Positions 58,007-64,000 of a stretch of 64,000 nt of DNA are shown in pieces. The notes below the pieces were generated by a model. That model saw only the letters and a program-made list of their open reading frames with translations, searched no databases and had not been told where the DNA came from. A program made the translations under genes and the position numbers. The number at the start of each line of letters is the position of its first letter. Within the stretch, counting starts at the first letter, position 1. The DNA is from Paenibacillus antibioticophila (GTDB taxonomy: Bacteria; Bacillota; Bacilli; Paenibacillales; Paenibacillaceae), in contig NZ_HG005141.1 of assembly GCF_000455265.1 (NCBI RefSeq), forward strand, positions 392,815 to 456,814. The letters run 5' to 3'.

Positions 58007-58714
58007 TCAGCAATCCGATGACAAGGGATACAGCTGCACCGGGACCGGATGGCCGAGTATGAAATGCTCGCCTTCCATATACGAGTCATAAGCTAGAATT
58101 TGCACTCCTTTAAGCGCTGCCCGCTCCAGCGCCTCGGAAAAGGCTGGATCCATTTCCCGATACGGGGCAAATCCGCGGCAGCCCGTCATCTGTACCACAA
58201 ACAGAATTGCGCCAAGATATCCCGCCTGCACAGCCTGAATCATCTCCAGTACATGCTTCGTTCCCCGCGCGGTTGGCGCGTCCGGGAATAGGGCCACCCC
58301 ATCCTTCTCCAACGTGACCCCCTTCACTTCGATGAACCCCGCTTGTCCATCAGCCTCCACATAGAGATCAAACCGCGAGCCGCCAAAGGTAACCTCTCGC
58401 TTCAGGGCAGAGACCGCCCCGAATTCTTTCAGCCGTCCTGCGGCAATTGCCTCATAAACAAGCTTATTCGGTGCCTGGGAGTCGATATTCACCCATTCCC
58501 CTCTCTTGGCTGCCGCTACAAGCGAGAAGCGGGTCTTCCTTCCCGGCTGATCACCGGGCTCCAACAGAACCTCCGCACCTGGCTGCAGCAGCTCGGTCAG
58601 TCTGCCGGTATTTTTAATATGCACCTGTTCCTTGACCCCATGGACAAAGACCTCTGCGATGAAGCGGTTCACTTTTCGCTCCAAAAGGCCGTGCACCAAA
58701 TTCCTGTACTTCAA
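58007..58714 (-). CDS. sfsA: Sugar fermentation stimulation protein A homologue
   Basis: With the TTG at 58714 the protein has 235 residues, the family length. KYRNLVHGLLERKVNRFIAEVFVHGVKEQVHIKNTGRLTELLQPGAEVLLEP is the OB-fold N-terminal domain; GFIEVKGVTLEKDGVALFPDAPTARGTKHVLEM carries the PD-(D/E)XK-like E-V-K-G site; VQMTGCRGFAPYREMDPAF closes it. SfsA has reported nucleic-acid binding or nuclease activity. The TTG follows TTGGGAGGGAATCCG; earlier in-frame starts have no ribosome site. Confidence 0.9.
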   Translation of the reverse strand: MKYRNLVHGLLERKVNRFIAEVFVHGVKEQVHIKNTGRLTELLQPGAEVLLEPGDQPGRKTRFSLVAAAKRGEWVNIDSQAPNKLVYEAIAAGRLKEFGAVSALKREVTFGGSRFDLYVEADGQAGFIEVKGVTLEKDGVALFPDAPTARGTKHVLEMIQAVQAGYLGAILFVVQMTGCRGFAPYREMDPAFSEALERAALKGVQILAYDSYMEGEHFILGHPVPVQLYPLSSDC

Positions 58715-58810
58715 CGGATTCCCTCCCAATTTCTCCGATACAGCCGAGACGGTCGGTGTCCCGCACTTTCCGTATAGTGATCGGTTTCCTATTGTTACTA
58801 ACAAGAGCAA

Positions 58811-58847
58811 ATAAGAAATGCTGCCCCTTAGGTAGTGACAGCATTTT
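58811..58847 (-). terminator. Terminator of the oxalate decarboxylase gene
   Basis: On the minus strand AAATGCTG-TCACTACCTAAGGGG-CAGCATTT followed by CTTATTT, a few bases after the stop codon. Confidence 0.7.
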
Positions 58848-58853
58848 GCATGG

Positions 58854-60023
58854 TTAACCTATCGAACCCTGTACTATAAATTGCTTTTCCTTTCGCAATG
58901 CGTTCATTAGTTCTGGTCCTGCATTTAGGTTCTGTTGTACTAGTTGGTGAGGTGTGAGCGCCATCCACTGATTCAGTGAAATGTCCTCAAAACGGTCACT
59001 CGCAAACATCTCCAAAGCCCACACGCTTTGATTACCGGTGTTTTGGATGTAGTGTCCGAAGGCCCGCGGCACATATCCTACATCCCCAGCACGATAATCG
59101 AAGGTACGAGCCGTACCATTAGGTGCCATAACCGTCATGCGCGCTGTACCGGAGATATAATATTGCCATTCGTCTTGGTTAGGATGCCAATGCATCTCTC
59201 TCATTGCGCCTGGTTTAATTTCCAACAACGATGCGGCAATTTGAGTGGAAATAGGAAAGTTGGCAGAATCCACTATACGCACCGTACTCCCTCCCGGAGT
59301 TACAATCGGCTCTTGGGCGAGCAGTCGATGTGTGAAGGTTTTCGGTACGAAACCGTATGGATCAGGCACCTGCTGACTTTCAAGCGGACCGGGAACATGG
59401 GATTGAAAAATATATAACTGGTGGTTCGGGATATGGGCAAAGGCGCTTGTTGGGACACCAAAGTTCACCGCCAGTACGTCCTTTGGCGTATGTGCGAACC
59501 AATCAGAGATAGCTAAAGTATTGAGGTCAGAGAAGCTGCCGTCAGGAAAGACAAGCAAAAACTCGCAGCCTCCCTCCAACCCTTGAATGGAATGTGGAAT
59601 TCCCGGAGGAAAGTACCAAAGGTCGCCCACGCCTACGTCAGCAATGAAGTTCCTCCCGTTCTGATCAACTGATGTAATGCGTGCTCGCCCCACAAGCATA
59701 ATCGCCCATTCCGCTTGCTGATGCCAATGTAACTCTCGCACACCGCCTGGAGTCAGAGCCATATTCACCCCGGCAATCGTGGTCGCGATCGGAAGCTGTC
59801 TAACTGTCACTTCCCGCGACCAGCCACCGTGATTCAACTGCATATGGGTATCGGAGAAAGAAAACTTCAGGTTAGGTAGTGATCCTGCGTCGGTGACAGG
59901 CGGAACCAGCATATCAGGGTTCTCAAGGTCTCGCATGACATCCCGCGGTCCCAAATCCCACCAACCGGCACCATCATTTCTGATCGGTTGTGGTATATCT
60001 CCATTCCGGGTTTCATTTTCCAA
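58854..60023 (-). CDS. Bicupin oxalate decarboxylase-like enzyme (OxdC/OxdD family)
   Basis: About 390 residues, two cupins. Site 1: [22 protein letters not shown] with the late His in [11 protein letters not shown]. Site 2: [23 protein letters not shown] and [11 protein letters not shown]. All Mn-binding His/Glu residues are present, and the DMLVPPVTD...LKFSFSDTH entry matches OxdC. In Bacillus OxdC the flexible lid near residue 161 is SENS with Glu162 essential for decarboxylation; here the aligned lid is SDLN ([14 protein letters not shown]). The start is TTG at 60023 (after GAGGGGTGTATATAAT) or GTG at 60050. No signal peptide. Confidence 0.87.
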   Translation of the reverse strand: MENETRNGDIPQPIRNDGAGWWDLGPRDVMRDLENPDMLVPPVTDAGSLPNLKFSFSDTHMQLNHGGWSREVTVRQLPIATTIAGVNMALTPGGVRELHWHQQAEWAIMLVGRARITSVDQNGRNFIADVGVGDLWYFPPGIPHSIQGLEGGCEFLLVFPDGSFSDLNTLAISDWFAHTPKDVLAVNFGVPTSAFAHIPNHQLYIFQSHVPGPLESQQVPDPYGFVPKTFTHRLLAQEPIVTPGGSTVRIVDSANFPISTQIAASLLEIKPGAMREMHWHPNQDEWQYYISGTARMTVMAPNGTARTFDYRAGDVGYVPRAFGHYIQNTGNQSVWALEMFASDRFEDISLNQWMALTPHQLVQQNLNAGPELMNALRKEKQFIVQGSIG

Positions 60024-60140
60024 ATTATATACACCCCTCGTTCTATCCACTTTATACTCGTCACTAGGTAAATGCCTAATATAAGTTATGAACAGACTCA
60101 GGATTTGGAATTTTGTCCCTCTTGAGAGTAGTATCCGGTT

Positions 60141-60220
60141 GGCGGACCAGATTGATCAGCCCGATGCTGCGCAGTGCCAGAAATTCGCGCGCGGTCTTGT
60201 TATACGTTCCTAGCGGCGTC
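60141..60220 (-). pseudogene. 80-bp duplicated fragment of hprK
   Basis: The segment matches hprK positions 61246-61325 at about 72 of 80 bases and in the same orientation. The minus-strand frame reads [17 protein letters not shown], as in HPr kinase. It sits immediately after the stop of the lipoprotein gene at 60224, about 1.1 kb from the parent gene. No flanking repeats that would explain it were found. Confidence 0.75.
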
Positions 60221-60223
60221 CTT

Positions 60224-60835
60224 TTACTGTAATCCTTCCCGCTCAGGCTGAGGCGATGTTACATGAATTTGCAGCAAATAATCGCCTTGTTCAGTCGTTA
60301 ACAGGTTCAAACGCAGGCTGCTGCGGTCCGAACCTTCCCAGATAATATGTTCTTCCTGCCGTGAGGAAGCATCAGCTTGATCCAATACCGCTAAGTTCAT
60401 TGTTAGAGGCTCAGAAAACCCGTCAGTAAAAAGAGCCTTTAGTTCTTTGCCCATTTCAGCAAAATATTGATCGTCGGAGGTAATAAACAGATACTCGCCT
60501 GACACTAATTGATCGTCTTGAAAATTATAAATGACCGTTTGCTTTACCTTGGTATCCAAGGAGAGGCCGCCTTCAACAAGAATTCTATCCGTCTCCTCAG
60601 ACTGAATAGCATCCTCTTTCTGTTGGCCGATGATTTCCTGCTTGGCTACTAACCAAGGCAGTCCTTCGAAAATGAATGCCCCATCCTTACTCGTCTTTTC
60701 TAAAAGTTGGCCCAGGTCTCCTTCAAAGGAGGAACTTTCTTGAGCAGGCTGCTTATTAGAACTACAACCGCTCGAAATAAGCAGTACACTTAGAAGCGAA
60801 ATCATGAAGAAAACCAGCGCTTTAGATTTAATCAT
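60224..60835 (-). CDS. Hypothetical lipoprotein
   Basis: 203 residues with a lipoprotein signal: MIKSKALVFFMISLLSVLLISSGCSS (lipobox ISSGC). The mature part is acidic with no recognised domain: SFEGDLGQLLEKTSKDGAFIFEGLPWLVAKQEIIG, QTVIYNFQDDQLVSGEYLFITSDDQYFAEMGKELKALF, LQIHVTSPQPEREG. RBS GGGAGGTTGAGTAAGT. It lies between hprK and its duplicated fragment and is separated from hprK by a hairpin. Surface-anchored; function unknown. Confidence 0.75.
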   Translation of the reverse strand: MIKSKALVFFMISLLSVLLISSGCSSNKQPAQESSSFEGDLGQLLEKTSKDGAFIFEGLPWLVAKQEIIGQQKEDAIQSEETDRILVEGGLSLDTKVKQTVIYNFQDDQLVSGEYLFITSDDQYFAEMGKELKALFTDGFSEPLTMNLAVLDQADASSRQEEHIIWEGSDRSSLRLNLLTTEQGDYLLQIHVTSPQPEREGLQ

Positions 60836-60898
60836 ACTTACTCAACCTCCCGAGCATTCGCTCCAAATATGCAATCGTCACATCGCCCTATGTAAGAA

Positions 60899-60943
60899 AT
60901 CCCCTATCGTCTCATCCATCTTCGATGTCTACGATAAGGGATC
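60899..60943 (-). terminator. Hairpin after hprK
   Basis: On the minus strand ATCCCTTATCGT...ACGATAGGGGAT (12-bp arms with one bulge) is followed by TTCTTACAT. It probably ends the hprK transcript. Confidence 0.55.
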
Positions 60944-60970
60944 TGCCCCAGCAGGGCATTAGGGATTTCA

Positions 60971-61885
60971 TCACTGCATTTCGTTCTCGATACGCTGCAT
61001 GAACTCTTCCGCAGCGCTATAGCCCAATTGCTTGAGGTACCAGTTATTGGCGGCGGCCTCGATCAGTCCCGCCACATCTCGCCCCGGCTGAAGCTGGACT
61101 TCAATGTGCGGGATCTTCACGCCGAGATATTCCGTGAACTGTGGAACGACTTCCAGTTCATTGTTCAGGGAGTTCTCCTGCCAAGGAGCCAGTTCAATGT
61201 CGAGCACGATGCGCGTCTCGTCCTGAAAGGCCTTGCGCCCGTATTGGCGGACCACATTGATCAGCCCGATGCTGCGCAGCGCCAGAAATTCGCGCGTGGT
61301 CTCGTTATGGGTTCCAAGCAGCGTCGCCGGACCCAGCTTCTTCAGGACTACGATATCATCGGCCACGAACCGGTGCCCCCGCCGGATCAGCGTATGGGCC
61401 GTCTCGCTCTTGCCGATGCCTGACTTGCCCCGAAGCAGGACGCCGATGCCCGATACATTCACGCATACGCCGTGAATTGAAATTTCCGGAGCCAGCGTCT
61501 TTAGCAAGAAGCGATCCAGCTTGGCGATGAATTCGTTGGTCGTCTCCTGCGTTCTAAGCAGCGGGATTCCCTCTTGATCGCAGAACAGGGTCAAGTACGG
61601 AATCTCCTGTTGGCCTGACGTCACGATGAAGCACGGCGGATGGTACTTAACGATGTTACCGATATGCAGCTTGCGTTCTTCCACGCTTAATGTCAGTAAG
61701 TAGTTAATTTCCTTGCGACCGAGAATCTGGATGCGTTCCATCGGGAAGAAATCAAAATACCCGACGAACTCCAAGCCCGGTCTATGCGTCCGAGGACGGG
61801 TAATCATGCGGTCCATGCGGTCCGCTCCCGCTAGCACTTCCAATTGAAAAGTATCCTTAAGTTTTTGAACCGTAATCGACTTCAT
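60971..61885 (-). CDS. hprK: HPr kinase/phosphorylase
   Basis: 304 residues. The N-terminal domain has ITVQKLKDTFQLEVLAGADRMDRMITRPRTHRPGLEFVGYFDFF. The P-loop is LLRGKSGIGKSETAHTLIRRGHRFVADDIVVL (GxSGxGKSE plus DD), the HprK signature [23 protein letters not shown], and the C-terminal helix region ALIEAAANNWYLKQLGYSAAEEF form. It phosphorylates Ser46 of HPr for CcpA-mediated catabolite repression and reverses this under low ATP. RBS TCAGGAGGGGAGCCC. The usual lgt/ppaX partners are not adjacent; the upstream neighbour is a divergent secreted protein. Confidence 0.95.
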   Translation of the reverse strand: MKSITVQKLKDTFQLEVLAGADRMDRMITRPRTHRPGLEFVGYFDFFPMERIQILGRKEINYLLTLSVEERKLHIGNIVKYHPPCFIVTSGQQEIPYLTLFCDQEGIPLLRTQETTNEFIAKLDRFLLKTLAPEISIHGVCVNVSGIGVLLRGKSGIGKSETAHTLIRRGHRFVADDIVVLKKLGPATLLGTHNETTREFLALRSIGLINVVRQYGRKAFQDETRIVLDIELAPWQENSLNNELEVVPQFTEYLGVKIPHIEVQLQPGRDVAGLIEAAANNWYLKQLGYSAAEEFMQRIENEMQ

Positions 61886-62186
61886 TGGGCTCCCCTCCTG
61901 AAACTAAGCGTACTTTAAATACGCTCCGATATGCAAATCGGCAGTTTTCGATATATTCCACGAACGAGAGGGATTTTCCTTCATTTCATAGTCCTGCGCA
62001 TAACTTCGATAGAATCACTCCTTTATTTGTAAATCGATCCTAATTTATGATCTTCTTGTAATCTCCTTATTATATAAATGGTGGAAGGAGGCGTTCACTT
62101 CTCTTTTGGTACCGCTTACATTTTAATTAAATGCACAGGATGGCAGAGTCTCGAAGGAATTAAACTCTGAAGGGAGAATCGAATTC

Positions 62187-64000
62187 GTGAACAGCCAAAA
62201 ACGATTTGTCGCTTGGGTGTGCATTGTAGCCTTATTCGCCGGAACATTCCTGACCTCTATTGGCTGGCCGGACCCCGCCCGTGCGGCGGGAGGACCCAAT
62301 CTGGCCGCAGGCAAAGCCGTATCCGCATCCGGGCATGCCGATGTGTATGTCGCAACGAATGCAGCGGACGGAAATGCAGGCACGTATTGGGAGAGCACCA
62401 ACAACGTCTTCCCGCAATGGGTACAGGTTGACCTCGGCAACACAGCTTCTGTCGATCAGGTTGTCCTGAAGCTGCCTGAAGGATGGGAGAGCCGTACACA
62501 AACCCTATCCGTGCAGGGAAGCACAACGGGAACCGGCTTCTCTGATCTCAAGGCTTCAGCCAACTATACCTTTGATCCAAGCCTTGGAAACACAGTGACG
62601 GTTGACTTCCCGGCAACCGCCGCACGTTATGTGCGAATCCATGTCACCGCCAATACCGGCTGGCCGGCAGCTCAGTTGTCCGAAGTGGAAATCTACGGCG
62701 CTGCCGCTCAACCCGAGCCTTCTCCGATTCCGGGGAAAATTGAAGCGGAGAGCTACAGCGGGATGAACGGGATTCAAACTGAACCTACATCGGACACCGG
62801 AGGCGGTCTGAACGTAGGGTGGATTCACGCAGGCGACTGGCTGGACTATAGCGTGAACGTGCAAAGCGCTGGTACCTATACCTTAGAATACCGGGTAGCC
62901 AGCAACTCTGCCACCGGTGAAATCCAGCTTCAGTCCGGCGGAACCACATTGGCTACCACAGCGGTACCGAACACCGGCGGATGGCAGAATTGGCAGACCG
63001 TATCTGCAACCGTAACGCTCAACGCAGGATCGCAGACGCTGCGCGTCTTCGCCAGCGGATATGATTTCAATTTGAACTGGCTCCAATTTGCACCGGGCAA
63101 CGCATCCGATACCCAAGCCCCTACAGCGCCGGCCAATTTGGCCCTTACGCAACCTAGTTCAGGTACGATCAGGCTCACCTGGAATGCCTCCACCGACAAT
63201 GTTGGCGTGATCGGATACGACATTTACGCCAACAACCAGCTTCGGGGCAGTGTCAACGGATCGACTCTGACCTATACAGACAGCCAGCCCGCAAGCTTGA
63301 CCGTGACATATCACGTCATCGCCAAGGATGCCGCGGGCAACACATCCGCCCCAAGCAATTCCGTGACACGGAACGGCTCGAGCGGCGGCAATGAGACAAA
63401 CCTGGCCATCGGCAAGGCGATCTCGGCCTCCTCTTCGACCTTCACCTTTGCAGCCGCCAATGCCAACGATAACGATGTGAATACGTATTGGGAGGGCGGC
63501 ACCCATCCGAGTACGCTCACTGTAGACCTTGGCGCTAACGCCAACGTCACATCGGTCGTACTCAAGCTGAACCCTGCCAGCGCATGGGCAACGCGTACGC
63601 AGACGATTCAAGTGCTGGGACACGATCAGAATTCCGCAACCTTCACCAACCTGGTCACCGCAGCTTCATATACGTTTAACCCGGCTTCGCAAAATACGGT
63701 AACGATTCCCGTTGATGCAACCGCAAGCAGCTTGCAGCTGCGCATTACGGCGAACTCTGGAGCGCCGGGTGGGCAAATCGCCGAGTTCCAAATCCTCGGT
63801 ACGCCCGCCCCGAATCCGGACCTGACGGTAACAGGCATGACCTGGTCGCCCGGATCTCCGAACGAGAGTCAGAATATTACTCTTGACGCAACCGTACAAA
63901 ATATCGGAGAGGTAGCTTCTCCCGCAACGAGCGTAAACTTCTACCTCGGCAGCACGTTAGCCGGAACAGCTCCTGTCGGTGCGCTTGCGCCGGGTGCTTC
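62187..64000 (+). CDS. Large secreted multi-CBM protein: discoidin, CBM6, FN3, discoidin, CARDB (3' partial)
   Basis: The GTG at 62187 follows GAAGGGAGAATCG; signal peptide RFVAWVCIVALFAGTFLTSIG ending near RAAG. Then F5/8 type C domain 1 (NLAAGKAVSASGHADVYVAT...WVQVDLG, about 30-175), CBM6 (KIEAESYSGMNGIQTEP...GWIHAGDWLDYSVNV, about 185-310), FN3 (PTAPANLALTQPSSGTIRLTWN, about 313-395), F5/8 domain 2 (NLAIGKAISASSSTFTFAA..., about 402-545), and the beginning of a CARDB-type Ig domain (DLTVTGMTWSPGSPNE). The frame is open at the window edge. A catalytic glycan-hydrolase domain probably follows. The 300-bp gap before it (61886-62186) is AT-rich and shows nothing else that I can identify. Confidence 0.85.
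   Translation, partial: MNSQKRFVAWVCIVALFAGTFLTSIGWPDPARAAGGPNLAAGKAVSASGHADVYVATNAADGNAGTYWESTNNVFPQWVQVDLGNTASVDQVVLKLPEGWESRTQTLSVQGSTTGTGFSDLKASANYTFDPSLGNTVTVDFPATAARYVRIHVTANTGWPAAQLSEVEIYGAAAQPEPSPIPGKIEAESYSGMNGIQTEPTSDTGGGLNVGWIHAGDWLDYSVNVQSAGTYTLEYRVASNSATGEIQLQSGGTTLATTAVPNTGGWQNWQTVSATVTLNAGSQTLRVFASGYDFNLNWLQFAPGNASDTQAPTAPANLALTQPSSGTIRLTWNASTDNVGVIGYDIYANNQLRGSVNGSTLTYTDSQPASLTVTYHVIAKDAAGNTSAPSNSVTRNGSSGGNETNLAIGKAISASSSTFTFAAANANDNDVNTYWEGGTHPSTLTVDLGANANVTSVVLKLNPASAWATRTQTIQVLGHDQNSATFTNLVTAASYTFNPASQNTVTIPVDATASSLQLRITANSGAPGGQIAEFQILGTPAPNPDLTVTGMTWSPGSPNESQNITLDATVQNIGEVASPATSVNFYLGSTLAGTAPVGALAPGA

Noticed and set aside
61886-62186. Riboswitch or second regulatory RNA in the hprK/CBM-protein gap
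   Set aside because: AT-rich sequence with no conserved blocks that I recognise, and no hairpin plus T-run before 62187.

Overview
The window looks like chromosomal DNA of a Paenibacillus-type member of the Bacillales. Reasons: AGGAGG-type ribosome sites, sigma-A promoters, many intrinsic terminators, a T-box and a lysine riboswitch, HPr kinase, LplB/LplC-type sugar permeases with a YesM/YesN-like two-component pair, a copper-amine-oxidase-domain/NlpC wall protein and a multi-CBM secreted protein. There is no prophage, CRISPR array, rRNA or tRNA that I can see. Mobile DNA is limited to an IS200-type relic and intergenic repeat elements.

Layout. 1-5.1 kb: NlpC/P60 wall hydrolase (cut by the window edge), DsrE protein, class-V PLP enzyme, flavodoxin-fold oxidoreductase divergent from a MarR regulator, IS200 TnpA relic. 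5.1-15.5 kb: carbohydrate locus on the minus strand, in transcription order response regulator, SGNH hydrolase, histidine kinase, terminator, two permeases, binding lipoprotein, GH130 enzyme, FAD oxidoreductase. 15.5-21.4 kb: CPBP protease, two gene relics (one Erm-like), and a DrrAB-type ABC exporter operon with a PadR regulator and three DUF1048 proteins, then an Rpn nuclease. 21.4-33.6 kb: agmatine-to-putrescine genes (aguB, aguA), TolB-like propeller, T-box/serS, luciferase-like oxidoreductase, AHSA1 protein, GH4 alpha-galactosidase opposite AraC and CdaR regulators, glycerate kinase, DUF421 protein. 33.6-38.4 kb: a lysine-riboswitch amino-acid ABC operon, FMN reductase, MerR-thioredoxin operon. 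38.6-46.8 kb: secreted propeller protein, VTC/DUF4956/carbohydrate-binding operon opposite an OmpR-type two-component system. 46.8-54.5 kb: SelO, PNPOx-like protein, MFS transporter with phosphodiesterase, EAL and CBS-GGDEF proteins, RlmA-type rRNA methyltransferase. 54.5-64 kb: tandem-HTH MerR regulator and alpha/beta hydrolase, a cluster of broken genes, sfsA, oxalate decarboxylase, an hprK fragment, a lipoprotein, hprK, and the start of a large secreted CBM protein.

Two observations stand out. (1) The rlmA-like gene is preceded by a strong promoter, a 14-codon leader peptide closely resembling the macrolide-sensing ErmD/ErmK leaders, an inverted repeat over the leader's end, and an intrinsic terminator. 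This is the layout of a drug-inducible attenuator, but on a different methyltransferase family. (2) Four intergenic regions each hold four copies of a short core sequence at a 50-51 nt pitch. Two loci share a TATACG/CGTACAA core; the other two have different cores in the same 50-70-50, two-forward/two-reverse layout. One of them lies inside a 479-bp inverted-repeat-flanked insert that fills nearly the whole gap between the lysine riboswitch and its transporter operon.

Limits: all product names rest on recognition of motifs in the translated sequence. No database search or folding program was run, and promoter and operator calls are by eye.
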